A stretch of DNA of 64,000 bases. Origin: Wenxinia saemankumensis. GTDB taxonomy: Bacteria; Pseudomonadota; Alphaproteobacteria; Rhodobacterales; Rhodobacteraceae. Positions 42,827-52,451 of this stretch are shown here, in pieces. The stretch's first letter is position 1; the number at the start of each line of letters is the position of its first letter. Both the position numbers and the translations under genes were made by a program. The notes under the pieces are model-generated. The model was given only the letters and a program-made list of their open reading frames with translations. It had not been told where the DNA came from and did not search any database. Location: assembly GCF_900141735.1 (NCBI RefSeq), contig NZ_FQYO01000003.1, forward strand, positions 124,001 to 188,000, read 5' to 3'.

Positions 42827-42869
42827 GGAGCCGCACCTAGCACGGGCAGGCAGGCTCGGACAGGAGGGG

Positions 42870-43289
42870 CTAGAAGCGCAGCGTCATGTTCCGGTGCGGG
42901 ATGCCGGCATCGTCGTATTCCTCGCCATGCGCGACGAAGCCGAGCCGTTCGTAGAATCCCAGCGCATGGGTCTGCGCGCCCAGCCGCGCCTCGCGGATCC
43001 CCGGCGTCGCGCGCAGGCGCTCGATCGCGGCGCGCATCAGCGCCGCTCCCGTCCCGAGGCCGCGCCCCTCCTTCAGCACGGCGACGCGGCCGATCTTGCC
43101 GTAGCCGTCGCCGGTCAGGATCCGCGCGGTGCCGACCGCCCGGTCCCCGTCGAAGGCGACGAGCTGGATCGCCTCGCCATCCAGCCCGTCCCATTCCTCG
43201 GCCTCCGGCACGCGCTGCTCCTCGATGAAGACGGTGCGGCGGATCGCGCGGGGATGGGTGAGGTCGCGGGTCTCCTCGACGCGGATCAT
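42870..43289 (-). CDS. GNAT family N-acetyltransferase (ElaA/YjcF-like)
   Basis: The 139-residue protein shows the acetyl-CoA-binding core [25 protein letters not shown] and the closing [33 protein letters not shown], the form of YjcF/ElaA-like acetyltransferases. The start [37 protein letters not shown] is also characteristic. The acceptor is unknown. Its start overlaps the dapE stop (ATGA at 43286-43289), so it is translationally coupled to dapE; rnr follows 43 bases downstream on the same strand. Confidence 0.9.
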   Translation of the reverse strand: MIRVEETRDLTHPRAIRRTVFIEEQRVPEAEEWDGLDGEAIQLVAFDGDRAVGTARILTGDGYGKIGRVAVLKEGRGLGTGAALMRAAIERLRATPGIREARLGAQTHALGFYERLGFVAHGEEYDDAGIPHRNMTLRF

Positions 43290-44434
43290 GCGAAATAGTC
43301 CTTCAGGATGCGGGCATAGACGGCCTTGAGGCGGCGGATGTCCTCCACCGGCACGCGCTCGTCCACGGCATGCATGCCCCGCCCCACCAGGCCGAACTCC
43401 ACCACCGGGCAGTGGTCCTTGACGAAGCGGGCGTCCGACGTGCCGCCGGTGGTGGACAGGGCCGGGTCCAGGCCCGTCTCCGCCCTCACGGCCGCGGCGA
43501 CCAGATCCGACAGCTCGCCCGGCGGGGTCACGAAGCTCTCGCCGCTGTTCGACACGCGGACCGCGATCTCCACCCCGAAATCCCCGGCCACCTCATCCGC
43601 CTGCGCGCGCAGCCAGTCCGACAGACTCTGCCCCGAATGGGCGTCGTTGTAGCGGATGTTCACCGTCGCGCGCCCCTGCCGGGGGATCACGTTGGTGGCC
43701 GGGTTGCCCACGTCCATCGTCACCAGCGCCAGCGTCGAGGGATCGAAATGGTCCGTCCCCTCGTCCAGCACCGCCGAGCAGAGCCGGTCGCAGAGCCGCG
43801 CGAGCGCGGGCAGGGGGTTCTTCGCCAGATGCGGATAGGCGGCATGGCCCTGCACGCCGGTCACGGTGACATGGGCGTTGAGCGAGCCGCGGCGCCCGAT
43901 CTTCATCATCTCGCCGAAGGTGTCGGGGCAGGTCGGCTCTCCGACGAGGCAGTGATCCATCCGCTCGCCATGCTCGGCCATCCAGTCGAGCAGGGCCGTC
44001 GTGCCGTCCTTGCCCGGCCCCTCCTCGTCGCCGGTGATCGCCAGCACGAGGGCGCCGTCCGGGGGCGTGTCCCGCACGAAATCCACCGCCGCGGCGGCGA
44101 AGGCGGCGACGCCGGATTTCATGTCCACCGACCCGCGCCCCCAGAGGATGCCGTCCACGATTTCGCCTCCGAAGGGGTCGCGCGACCAGTCGGCGGGATC
44201 GCCCACCGGCACGACATCGGTATGGCCGTTGAAGCCGAATGTCCGGTTCGCCCCGGCCCGGCCCCAGCGGGCGAAGAGGTTCGGCGTGCCGTTCCGGTCG
44301 ACGCGGGTGCAGGCGAAGCCCGCCGGCTCCAGCAGGTCCCGCAGGATGTCCAGCGCGCCGCCGTCCTCGGGCGTGACCGAGGGGCAGCGGACCAGCCGCG
44401 CGGTCAGGTCGACGGGATCGACGGGATCGGTCAT
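43286..44434 (-). CDS. dapE: Succinyl-diaminopimelate desuccinylase
   Basis: The 382-residue M20-family metalloenzyme releases succinate from N-succinyl-LL-diaminopimelate, supplying lysine and the cross-linking amino acid of peptidoglycan. Seen: [14 protein letters not shown], zinc ligand blocks [14 protein letters not shown] and [14 protein letters not shown], catalytic Glu region [36 protein letters not shown], and the end [29 protein letters not shown]. All match DapE better than ArgE. First gene of a dapE-GNAT unit. No dapD or dapC nearby. Confidence 0.95.
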   Translation of the reverse strand: MTDPVDPVDLTARLVRCPSVTPEDGGALDILRDLLEPAGFACTRVDRNGTPNLFARWGRAGANRTFGFNGHTDVVPVGDPADWSRDPFGGEIVDGILWGRGSVDMKSGVAAFAAAAVDFVRDTPPDGALVLAITGDEEGPGKDGTTALLDWMAEHGERMDHCLVGEPTCPDTFGEMMKIGRRGSLNAHVTVTGVQGHAAYPHLAKNPLPALARLCDRLCSAVLDEGTDHFDPSTLALVTMDVGNPATNVIPRQGRATVNIRYNDAHSGQSLSDWLRAQADEVAGDFGVEIAVRVSNSGESFVTPPGELSDLVAAAVRAETGLDPALSTTGGTSDARFVKDHCPVVEFGLVGRGMHAVDERVPVEDIRRLKAVYARILKDYFA

Positions 44435-44585
44435 GCGCGCCCTCCTTCGGTCGGGGGCGGGTTAGCAGGTTCCGGGGGGCGCCGCCATCGGGGCAGGAGG
44501 CTTGCGGCCCGGCCGGTTCACCCGCCGGCACGGCGATCGGCGGTCGGACGGGGGAGTGCACTGTCAGGGGCCGGAGGGCAGCGCC

Positions 44586-46217
44586 CTAGTCCGTCGCCAC
44601 CTCGCCGCGCGAATCCACCAGCTCGCGCCGTTCCGCGATCGCCCGGTCGAGCCAACCCGCCTCCATCTGCGGAACGGAGGAGAGCAGCAGTTCGGTATAG
44701 TCCGGATGCGGCGGGGCGAAGATCTCTTCCTTCAGGCCCTGTTCGACCACCTCGCCCTGATACATCACGACGACCTCGTCCGCGATGGCGCGCACCGTCT
44801 CGATGTCGTGGGTGATGAAGATGTAGCTGACGCCCAGCTCCTTCTGCAGGCGCAGCAGCAGCTTGAGGATCCCCTCCTGCACGATCTGGTCCAGCGCGCT
44901 CGTCACCTCGTCGCAGATGATGAGCTCGGGCTCGGCGGCCAGCGCGCGGGCGATGCAGACCCGCTGCTTCTGCCCGCCCGACAGCTCGCCCGGCAGCCGG
45001 TCGGCGAAGGAGGGGTCGAGTTCGATCATCTCCAGCAGCTCGGCGATCCGCTCGCGCTGCGCCGTCCCGCTCATCCCGTGGTAGAAGCGCAGGGGCCGGC
45101 CGATGATCTCGCCCACGCTCTGCTTGGGGTTCATGGCGGTGTCGGCCATCTGGTAGATCATCTGGATCTTCTGCAGTTGGTCCTTGCTGCGGTTCTTCAG
45201 CTCGGGCGGCAGCGGCGCCCCGTCGAAGATCACCTGGCCCGAGACCGGGGGCAGCAGGCCCGTCACGACGCGGGCCGTGGTCGACTTGCCGGACCCGCTC
45301 TCGCCCACCAGCGCGACCGTCTTGCCGCGCGGCACCGCGATGTTCACCTTGGTCAGGACCGGGGTCGTGCCGTAGGCGGCGGTGATCTTCTTCAACTCGA
45401 GGATCTTGTCGGGCCCGCTCTCGCCCGGCTTCTCGATGCCCCGCACCGCCCAGAGCGAGCGGGTGTAATCCTCCTTCGGATCGCTGAGCATCTGCGCCGT
45501 GGGCTGTTCCTCCACCTCCTCGCCGAAGCGCAGCACCTTGATGCGGTCGGCCATCTGCGCGACCACGGCGAGGTCGTGGGTGATGTAGATCGCGGCGGTG
45601 TTGTAGTCCTTGACCGCCTTGCGCATCGCGGCCAGCACGTTGACCTGCGTCGTCACGTCGAGCGCCGTCGTCGGCTCGTCGAAGACGATGAGGTCGGGCT
45701 TGGCGCACATGGCCATCGCCGTCATCGCCCGCTGCAGCTGCCCGCCCGAGACCTGGTGCGGAAAGCGCTCGCCGATCGTCCGCGGGTTCGGAAGGTCCAT
45801 CGCGGCGTAGAGCTCGCGCGCATACTCCTCGGCCTCCTTCTGCCCCATCACGCCGGTGCGGACCGCCACCTCGGTCGTCTGCTTCAGCAGCGTATGCGCG
45901 GGGTTGAAGGCGGCGGCGGCGGATTGCGCGACATAGGCGATGCGGGTGCCGCGAAGCTTCTGCTTCCGGCGCTCGGACATCGCCATCAGGTCCATGCCGT
46001 CGAACACGATCTCGCCGCTGGTCAGGCGGCAGCCCGGCCGGGCGAAGCCCATGGCGGCGAGGCCGAGCGTCGACTTGCCCGCGCCCGATTCCCCGATCAG
46101 CCCCAGCACCTCGCCGTGATGGAGGTCGAGATCGACGCCCTTGATGATCTCGTGCCAGCGCTCGTCCGTGAAGCCGTCGATCCGGACGTCGCGCATCTTC
46201 AGAAGCGGCTCGCTCAT
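44586..46217 (-). CDS. Dipeptide/oligopeptide ABC transporter, fused double ATP-binding protein
   Basis: The 543-residue protein carries two complete ABC ATPase domains, equivalent to DppD plus DppF. Domain 1 (about 5-265): Walker A GESGAGKST, signature VSGGQLQRA, Walker B LIVFDEPTTALD. Domain 2 (about 285-530): GESGSGKST, LSGGQKQRV, LIICDEVTSALD. The linker near 255-275 has the oligopeptide-ATPase end (DPKEDYTRSLWA). It powers uptake through the two permeases encoded upstream. The ATG at 46217 overlaps the stop of the small lipoprotein gene by 4 bases, and is where domain 1 begins. Confidence 0.94.
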   Translation of the reverse strand: MSEPLLKMRDVRIDGFTDERWHEIIKGVDLDLHHGEVLGLIGESGAGKSTLGLAAMGFARPGCRLTSGEIVFDGMDLMAMSERRKQKLRGTRIAYVAQSAAAAFNPAHTLLKQTTEVAVRTGVMGQKEAEEYARELYAAMDLPNPRTIGERFPHQVSGGQLQRAMTAMAMCAKPDLIVFDEPTTALDVTTQVNVLAAMRKAVKDYNTAAIYITHDLAVVAQMADRIKVLRFGEEVEEQPTAQMLSDPKEDYTRSLWAVRGIEKPGESGPDKILELKKITAAYGTTPVLTKVNIAVPRGKTVALVGESGSGKSTTARVVTGLLPPVSGQVIFDGAPLPPELKNRSKDQLQKIQMIYQMADTAMNPKQSVGEIIGRPLRFYHGMSGTAQRERIAELLEMIELDPSFADRLPGELSGGQKQRVCIARALAAEPELIICDEVTSALDQIVQEGILKLLLRLQKELGVSYIFITHDIETVRAIADEVVVMYQGEVVEQGLKEEIFAPPHPDYTELLLSSVPQMEAGWLDRAIAERRELVDSRGEVATD

Positions 46218-46543
46218 GGAATCCTCGTGCAGTCGCGGCTCTCGCCCGTGGCGGGGCGGTGCCATGTCAGGGTGGTGCCCGTCACGTCGAAGAGGGTCAC
46301 GCGCGACCCGTCGGCGAGGTCGAGCGTGTAGTTCGGCCCGTAGCTGGCCGTTTCGACGACGTTCAGGGTCTGCCCGCCCTCGGTATAGGTCACGCCCGTG
46401 AAGTCGAGCGCGGGGCCAAGCCCGCCGGTGCAGGCCCAGCTTCCGAGGAAGGGCAGGCCGCCCGCCGGGCCGGCCACGGGCGCGCAGGCCGACACGGCCG
46501 CCAGCAGGACGGCCGGCGCCACGAGGCGACGCTCAGCGCTCAT
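46214..46543 (-). CDS. Small lipoprotein of unknown function inside the peptide ABC operon
   Basis: The 109-residue precursor has a short signal and lipobox VSAC (Cys20). The mature part is about 90 residues and beta-rich, with LPFLGSWACTGGLGPALDFTG near the start and TLTWHRPATGESRDCTRIP at the end; Cys38 and the Cys near residue 105 may form a disulfide. I do not recognise the family. It overlaps the dppC-like gene by 11 bases and the ATPase gene by 4 bases, so it is a true operon member. Peptide ABC operons do not usually contain such a gene; a periplasmic accessory role is only inference. Confidence 0.72.
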   Translation of the reverse strand: MSAERRLVAPAVLLAAVSACAPVAGPAGGLPFLGSWACTGGLGPALDFTGVTYTEGGQTLNVVETASYGPNYTLDLADGSRVTLFDVTGTTLTWHRPATGESRDCTRIP

Positions 46544-47456
46544 CGCGCAGGCCGCTGGTCTTGTAGAGGAACCAGTCGACGACGAAGTTCACCGCCACCG
46601 TCAGCAGGGCGATCGCGGCGGCCGGCAGCAGCGGGGTCAGCGCGGCCTTCAGGTCGTATTGGGCGAACTGGATGAGCGAGGCGTTCTCGCGCACCATCGA
46701 GCCCCAGTCCGCCGTGGGCGGCTGGATCCCAAGGCCGAGGAAGCTCAGCGCCGCGACCGTCAGGAAGACGAAGCAGAAGCGCAGCCCGAACTCGGCGACC
46801 AGCGGCGGCAGGATGTTGGGCAGGATCTCGCGCCGCATGATCCAGCCCGTGCCCTCGCCCCGCAGGCGCGCGGCCTCGACATATTCCATGACGACGACGT
46901 TCATCGCCACGGCCCGGGTCAGGCGGAAGACGCGGGTGCTGTCCAGCACCGCGATGATGAGGATCAGCGACACGACCGAGGCGCCGAAGATCGACAGCAG
47001 CATCAGCGCGAAGATGAGGGACGGGATCGCCATCAGCACGTCGACGATCCGGCTCAGGATCTGGTCGGTCCAGCCGCGCAGGATCGCCGCCGCCAGCGCC
47101 AGCCCGCCGCCGATGGTGAAGGCCAGCAGCGTGGTCGCCAGCGCGATGCCGATCGTGTTGCGCGCGCCGTAGATCAGCCGCGAGAAGATGTCGCGCCCGA
47201 TCTGGTCGGTGCCGAACAGGTGCTCGGCCGACCAGGGCGCGTAGGGCGCGGGAAAGACCTGCGCCTCGCCATAGGGCGCGATCAGCGGCGCCAGGATCGC
47301 CACGACCAGGTAGATCGCGATCACCACCATGCCGAACCAGGCGGTCGGCGGCGCCTTCTTCAGCGACAGCCAGGCCCGCTCGCGCCAGGTCCGCCGGACC
47401 CTGACCTGCGCGACTTCCGCCGCCGCCGAATACGTCTCGTCCGTGGTGTTGGTCAT
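46533..47456 (-). CDS. dppC: Dipeptide/oligopeptide ABC transporter permease (DppC type)
   Basis: The 307-residue inner-membrane protein has a short cytoplasmic amino terminus, the DppC leader HLFGTDQIGRDIFSRLIYGARNTIGIALA, six hydrophobic segments, and the permease EAA-like loop EYVEAARLRGEGTGWIMRREILPNI. The first membrane helix lies at about 41-61 and precedes the OppC-type domain. Start overlaps the dppB stop by 4 bases (ATGA). It forms the channel with the DppB-type protein and is driven by the double ATPase. The substrate, a peptide or similar solute, cannot be determined. Confidence 0.94.
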   Translation of the reverse strand: MTNTTDETYSAAAEVAQVRVRRTWRERAWLSLKKAPPTAWFGMVVIAIYLVVAILAPLIAPYGEAQVFPAPYAPWSAEHLFGTDQIGRDIFSRLIYGARNTIGIALATTLLAFTIGGGLALAAAILRGWTDQILSRIVDVLMAIPSLIFALMLLSIFGASVVSLILIIAVLDSTRVFRLTRAVAMNVVVMEYVEAARLRGEGTGWIMRREILPNILPPLVAEFGLRFCFVFLTVAALSFLGLGIQPPTADWGSMVRENASLIQFAQYDLKAALTPLLPAAAIALLTVAVNFVVDWFLYKTSGLRDER

Positions 47457-48433
47457 CGCGGATGCAGCAGCCTCGGATTGGTGATGATGGAGATGATGTC
47501 GGCGAAGAGGTTCAGCAGGATGTAGGTCGCGGCGAAGATCAGCGCGCAGGCCTGCACCACCGGGATGTCGCGCGTCGTCACCGCGTCGACCATCAGCTGG
47601 CCGATCCCGGGATAGACGAACACCACCTCGACCACGACGACGCCGACCACGAGATAGGCGAGGTTGAAGGCGATGACGTTGACGATCGGCGCCCAGGCGT
47701 TCGGCAGCGCGTGCCTGAGGATCACGGTCCGCGCGGGCAGGCCCTTGAGCCGCGCCATCTCGATATAGGGCTGCGCCAGCAGGTTGATGATTGCGGCCCG
47801 CGTCATCCGCATCATGTGCGCCACGATCACCAGCATCAGCGTCGCCGACGGCAGGATGCAGCGATAGACCCGTTCCCACAGGTCCATCTGGGGCGAGACA
47901 TTGGCGAGGCTGGGGAAGACCGGCCAGAGCGAGGCGAAGAACAGGATCAGCAGGTAGGCGACGAAGAATTCGGGGAACGAGATCGTGGTGAGCGTGGTCG
48001 AGCTGACGATCCGGTCGTAGATCGAATTGCGCCAGAGCGCGGCGGTGATACCCAGGAACAGCGCCAGCGGCACCGCGATGACCGCCGTCATCCCGGCGAG
48101 GAAGAGCGTGTTCTCCAGCCGGGGGCCGATCAGCGCCACCACGGGGCGCGAGCGGTCGACGCCGGAGGCGGCCCGGCCCGAGAAGGAGGTGCCGAAATCG
48201 CCTGTCGCGACCCCGCCGATCCAGTCGAAGTAGCGGGTGATCGCGGGCTGATCGAGGCCCAGCTCGCGGCGGAAGGCCGTCACCGTCTCTTCCGTCGCGG
48301 CCTGGCCGAGCACGGCCTGCGTGAAGTCGCCGGGCAGCATCTCGATCGACAGGAAGATGACCACCGAGACGAAGAACAGGGTCATCAGCCCGAGGCCGAG
48401 GCGGGCGAGAACGGTCTTCAGGACCGGGTGCAT
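47453..48433 (-). CDS. dppB: Dipeptide/oligopeptide ABC transporter permease (DppB type)
   Basis: The 326-residue protein has the DppB/GsiC outline: first helix LGLGLMTLFFVSVVIFLSI, the early loop LPGDFTQAVLG ... RRELGLDQPAITRYFDWIGGVATGDFGTSFS, and the permease loop EMARLKGLPARTVILRHALPNAWAP. Six membrane segments are visible. The ATG at 48433 (MHPVLKTVLARL) starts the usual DppB topology; the frame stays open 44 codons further but with a basic, atypical sequence. First gene of the minus-strand transporter operon and divergent from the binding-protein gene. Confidence 0.92.
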   Translation of the reverse strand: MHPVLKTVLARLGLGLMTLFFVSVVIFLSIEMLPGDFTQAVLGQAATEETVTAFRRELGLDQPAITRYFDWIGGVATGDFGTSFSGRAASGVDRSRPVVALIGPRLENTLFLAGMTAVIAVPLALFLGITAALWRNSIYDRIVSSTTLTTISFPEFFVAYLLILFFASLWPVFPSLANVSPQMDLWERVYRCILPSATLMLVIVAHMMRMTRAAIINLLAQPYIEMARLKGLPARTVILRHALPNAWAPIVNVIAFNLAYLVVGVVVVEVVFVYPGIGQLMVDAVTTRDIPVVQACALIFAATYILLNLFADIISIITNPRLLHPR

Positions 48434-48678
48434 GTGTCGGGTATCCCCCAGAAGGATCGGGCGCGGTTGGACCCGGCCCTCGTATTGAAGCCTATCCTTG
48501 GAGATTGCCGACCGGAAGTAAACGCTTTTGCCCGCCCGCGGGACAAATGCCCACGCATATGTCACAGCTTCGAACCCTCGCCTTGTTTTGCGGGGCGTCA
48601 GGGGTCATTGTTCCGGCCACAGCCCGCGGGGTCCGCGCCCCGCCAAGATCGATAACCAATCAGGGGAGACGCATCCGC

Positions 48679-50289
48679 ATGGATCGCAAGCAACTCTACA
48701 TCGCCGAACGCACGGCCCGCTACTCGGGCGGCCAGATCAGCCGCCGCAGCTTCATCACCTCGCTCGTCGGGGCCGGCATCGCGGTTCCGGCCGCGCTCGG
48801 CATGGCGAGCCGGGTGGAGGCGCAGACGCCGCAGCGCGGCGGGACCTATCGTCACGGCATGGCGTTCGGTTCCACCACCGACAGTCTCGATCCCGGCACC
48901 TACGAGAACGGGATGATGACCCAGGTCAGCTTCTCCTACGGCAACTGCCTGACCGAGGTGGCGCCGGACATGAGCCTGCGCGCCGAACTCGCCGAAAGCT
49001 ACGAGCCGCGCGAAGAGGGGGCGGTCTGGGCCTTCACCCTGCGTCCCGACGTGACCTTCCACAACGGCAAGACGCTGAACGCGGACGACGTCATCGCCAC
49101 GATGAACTATCACCGGGGCGAGAACTCCTCCTCCGCCGCGAAGGGCATCCTCTCGCCGGTCGTGAACATCACCAAGGAGGGCGACAACGTCGTCGTGTTC
49201 GAGCTCGACGGCCCGAACGCCGACTTCCCCTACATCGTGTCGGACTACCACCTGATCATCCTCCCCTCCGAGGACGGCGAGACGATCGACCCGACCGCCG
49301 GCATCGGCACCGGCGGCTATTCCATGGTCAACTTCGAGCCGGGCGTGCGCTTCCAGGGCACCCGCAACCCCGACTACTTCAAGTCGGACGCGGCCTATTT
49401 CGACGACATGGAGCTGTTGTCGATCATCGACACGACGGCTCGCCAGAACGCGCTGATGTCGGGCGAGGTGCAGGTGGCCGACCGGCTCGACCCCAAGACG
49501 GTCGCGCTGATGGCCCGCAACCCGAACCTCGAGATCCTCGAGAAGACCGGGTACCTGCACTACACCTTCCCGATGCGGCTCGACAGCCCGCCCTTCGACA
49601 ATTACGACCTGCGGATGGCGCTGAAGCTGGCGGTCAACCGGCAGGAGATGGTCGACAAGATCCTGCTCGGCCACGGCACGATCGGCAACGACCACCCGAT
49701 CAGCCCCTCCGTCCCCTACTGGGCGGATCTGCCCCAGCGCGAATACGACCCCGAACAGGCCCGCTTCCACTACGAGCGGTCGGGCCATTCCGGCGCGCTG
49801 CAGCTCTCCGCCTCCGACGCCGCCTTCGCGGGCGCGGTGGACGCGGCCCAGCTCATCCAGGCGAGCGCCGCCGCCGCCGGGATCGAGGTCGAGATCGTGC
49901 GCGAGCCGGCAGACGGCTACTGGTCCAACGTCTGGAACAAGAAGCCGTGGTGCGCCTGCTACTGGGGCGGCCGCCCGACGCAGGACTGGATGTACACCTC
50001 GGGCTACACCAACGACATCGAGTGGAACGACACCGCCTGGACCGGCACCGAGGCGAGCGAGCGGTTCAACATGCTCGTCGACGAGGCGCGGGGCGAACTC
50101 GACGAGGCGCGCCGGGCCGAGATGTATGCCGAGTGCCAGACCCTCATCCATGACGACGGCGGGGCCATCGTGCCGATGTTCGCCAACTACATCATGGGCG
50201 TCGGTGGCGGCGTGACCCATGGCGAGGATGTCGCCTCGAACTGGATCAACGACGGCAACAAGTCGCACGAGCGCTGGTGGATGTCGTAA
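48679..50289 (+). CDS. Peptide-type ABC transporter substrate-binding protein with Tat signal
   Basis: The 536-residue family 5 solute-binding protein captures the substrate in the periplasm for the ABC system encoded divergently. Seen: a twin-arginine signal near residues 24-53 (SRRSFITSLVGAG ... VEAQ), the SBP_bac_5 start GTYRHGMAFGSTTDSLDPGTYE, LAESYEPREEGAVWAFTLRPDVTFHNGKTLNADDV, and NYDLRMALKLAVNRQEMVDKIL. The Tat signal means it is exported folded. RBS GGGGAGAC precedes ATG 48679. A strong bidirectional terminator follows. The 245 bases between this gene and dppB must hold both promoters. Confidence 0.93.
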   Translation: MDRKQLYIAERTARYSGGQISRRSFITSLVGAGIAVPAALGMASRVEAQTPQRGGTYRHGMAFGSTTDSLDPGTYENGMMTQVSFSYGNCLTEVAPDMSLRAELAESYEPREEGAVWAFTLRPDVTFHNGKTLNADDVIATMNYHRGENSSSAAKGILSPVVNITKEGDNVVVFELDGPNADFPYIVSDYHLIILPSEDGETIDPTAGIGTGGYSMVNFEPGVRFQGTRNPDYFKSDAAYFDDMELLSIIDTTARQNALMSGEVQVADRLDPKTVALMARNPNLEILEKTGYLHYTFPMRLDSPPFDNYDLRMALKLAVNRQEMVDKILLGHGTIGNDHPISPSVPYWADLPQREYDPEQARFHYERSGHSGALQLSASDAAFAGAVDAAQLIQASAAAAGIEVEIVREPADGYWSNVWNKKPWCACYWGGRPTQDWMYTSGYTNDIEWNDTAWTGTEASERFNMLVDEARGELDEARRAEMYAECQTLIHDDGGAIVPMFANYIMGVGGGVTHGEDVASNWINDGNKSHERWWMS

Positions 50290-50311
50290 GTCCCGCCTCG
50301 CGGCGAAACTG

Positions 50312-50344
50312 AAAAGGGGCGGCGCACCGGCGCCGCCCCTTTTT
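50312..50344. terminator. Bidirectional intrinsic terminator
   Basis: AAAA, then GGGGCGGCGC (50316-50325), loop ACCG, GCGCCGCCCC (50330-50339) and TTTTT form a classic intrinsic terminator in both directions. It lies 23 bases after the binding-protein stop and 49 bases after the convergent hydrolase stop at 50393, so it serves both genes. It is the best textbook terminator in the window. Confidence 0.92.
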
Positions 50345-50392
50345 GCTTGCGGTGGAGGGGCGGCCCCGGCCCCGGAACAGGGCCGGGGCGCG

Positions 50393-52393
50393 TCACATGT
50401 TGTCGCGCGGCGTGCTGTCCTTCCAGCTCTTCTCGAAGACCTGCTCGTCTCCGATCCAGGCGGTGAGCGTCGCGCCGTGATGGAAGCTGTCCTCGTCGGA
50501 GGTGAGCCAGCTCGTCGTCTCGGTCCGCACGGCCCAGTCGCCGCGCGACATCTCCTCGGTCCAGCGCGTCTCCACCCGCGCGGAGGTCGGATCGGAGGGA
50601 CGGATCGACCAGCGCTCCTCGGTGGTCGAGCGGCTGGCGAGGCCGTGGGCGAGATCGCGTGTCCCGCCGCTGTCATGCGAGATGACCAGCGTCGAGGCCC
50701 CCGTCGCGAGGTCGATCTCGCGCCGCCGGGTGAGCCCGCCCTCGGACAGCACCTCGTGCTGCCAGGGCGTCGCCCCCTCCGGCCCTTCGAAGGACCATTC
50801 GGCGCCCTCGGCCAGCGGCCGGACCGGCAGGTCGAGCCGGCCGGCGCTCAGCACCAGTTCCACCGGCTTGGGCGCGGGCCAGAGGAAGGGGAAATACGCG
50901 GTGGAGATGGCGACCCGCAGGTGATGCCCGGCCGGTAGGCGATAGGCGATCTGGTCGAGATCGACCGTGATCTCCACCTCCTCGCCCGGGACCATCGGCA
51001 CCGGTTCGGCATGGCTCTCCCGGTGGGACAGGTTGAGGAAGCCGTGCGTGATCAGGGCCGAGGTCCCGTCCGGGAACACGTCCGTCAGACGGATCGCGAC
51101 CTGCCCCTGCGGCGCATCCGAGGTCAGGCGCAGCGTCACGCGCGGCGCCCCCACGATGTCCATCGGCTTGCCGGTCTCGGGCCCTTCGAAACAGGCCGAC
51201 AGCGCGTCGTCCCCACGCTGGTCGAGCGGCAGTTCCGGCCCGTAGGCGAAGGGGAAGTATTCCCCCGTCCCGGCCCCGCAATCCGCGGGCGAGGTGACGG
51301 CGCGGGTCAGCGCGCCTTCCTTCGTCGACAGGCCCGCATCGGTCAGGTGCCAGGTCCGCATGCCGATATCGGGCGAGGGCCATTCCGCCTCGGCGATCCA
51401 GCGGCCGGGCCGATCCTCGAGCCAGGCATGGGGCCGGACGCTGTCCATCAGCCAGCAGCGCATCGCCGGGTCCGCCTCGACGCCCGTGTCGATGTCCTTC
51501 AGCCAGCGGTCCCACCAGCGCAGACTCTCCTGCAGGAAGCCGATGGCCGGGTCGGGGGCGGCGTAATGCGGGTACTTGTGGATCCAGGGGCCGACGATCG
51601 CCTTGACCGGGCCGGACAGGTACGCCGCCAGCGCGGCCGGCGTGTTGCGATAGCCGTCGTGCCAGCCGCCGAAGGACAGGACCGCCGCCTCGACGGCGGA
51701 CCAGTCCTCGCAGATCGACCCGTGCTGCCAGAAGGCGTCGCGCCGCTGGTGGGCGATCCAGGTCTCGAAGAGGAAGGGCTGCGCCTCCAGCCGGTCCAGC
51801 CACATCCTCCGCCAGTCCGCCCCCACGACCTCGGGATCCGGCGGGCGCGACGAATAGGCGAGCATCTGGGACGCCCAGCCGAGATTCTCGCCCAGCATCG
51901 CGCCGCCCTTCCAGTGGATGTCGTCGGCGTAGCGATCCGTGCTGGAGCAGAGCGTCACGACGGCCTTCAGCCCCTCCGGCTTCAGGGCCGCGACCTGGAG
52001 CGAGTTGAACCCGCCCCAGCTGATCCCCATCATCCCGGCCGTGCCGCTGCACCAGGGCTGGGCCCGCGCCCAGGCGATCACGTCGCAGGCATCCTGCAGC
52101 TCCTGCGCGGTGTATTCGTCCTCCATCAGGCCTTCGCTGTCGCCGTTGCCGCGCATGTCGGTGCGCAGGCAGGCATAGCCGTGCCCCGCGAAATACGGGT
52201 GGGTCAGCTCGTCGCGGACGATCGTCCCGTCGCGACGTCGATAGGGCAGGTGCTCGAGGATCAGCGGGACGGGATCGGCGTCCGCATCGTCCGGCAGCCA
52301 GAGCCGGGCCCGCAGGACCGTGCCGTCGGTCATCGGGATCTCGACGCTCTCGTGGCAGGTGACGGCGCGGGGAAAGTCGGTGACGGTCTTCAT
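50393..52393 (-). CDS. CocE/NonD family hydrolase
   Basis: The 666-residue protein has the X-Pro dipeptidyl-peptidase/cocaine-esterase architecture. An alpha/beta-hydrolase domain (about 20-320) contains MTDGTVLRARLWLP, the RTDMRGNGDSEG block and nucleophile Ser125 in MMGISWGGFNS; the carboxy-terminal jelly-roll domain (about 370-580) includes RVTLRLTSDAPQGQVAIRLTDVFPDG and AYRLPAGHHLRVAIS. It hydrolyses esters or peptide-like bonds; the substrate is unknown. No signal peptide is visible, so it is probably cytosolic. The ATG at 52393 has AGGAGATCCC upstream. It lies 58 bases downstream of the helicase gene. Confidence 0.92.
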   Translation of the reverse strand: MKTVTDFPRAVTCHESVEIPMTDGTVLRARLWLPDDADADPVPLILEHLPYRRRDGTIVRDELTHPYFAGHGYACLRTDMRGNGDSEGLMEDEYTAQELQDACDVIAWARAQPWCSGTAGMMGISWGGFNSLQVAALKPEGLKAVVTLCSSTDRYADDIHWKGGAMLGENLGWASQMLAYSSRPPDPEVVGADWRRMWLDRLEAQPFLFETWIAHQRRDAFWQHGSICEDWSAVEAAVLSFGGWHDGYRNTPAALAAYLSGPVKAIVGPWIHKYPHYAAPDPAIGFLQESLRWWDRWLKDIDTGVEADPAMRCWLMDSVRPHAWLEDRPGRWIAEAEWPSPDIGMRTWHLTDAGLSTKEGALTRAVTSPADCGAGTGEYFPFAYGPELPLDQRGDDALSACFEGPETGKPMDIVGAPRVTLRLTSDAPQGQVAIRLTDVFPDGTSALITHGFLNLSHRESHAEPVPMVPGEEVEITVDLDQIAYRLPAGHHLRVAISTAYFPFLWPAPKPVELVLSAGRLDLPVRPLAEGAEWSFEGPEGATPWQHEVLSEGGLTRRREIDLATGASTLVISHDSGGTRDLAHGLASRSTTEERWSIRPSDPTSARVETRWTEEMSRGDWAVRTETTSWLTSDEDSFHHGATLTAWIGDEQVFEKSWKDSTPRDNM

Positions 52394-52451
52394 GGGATCT
52401 CCTGTCGGCGCGTGGCGGAGCCGGCGCGAGTTCGGGCAGGGCGGGGGCCGG

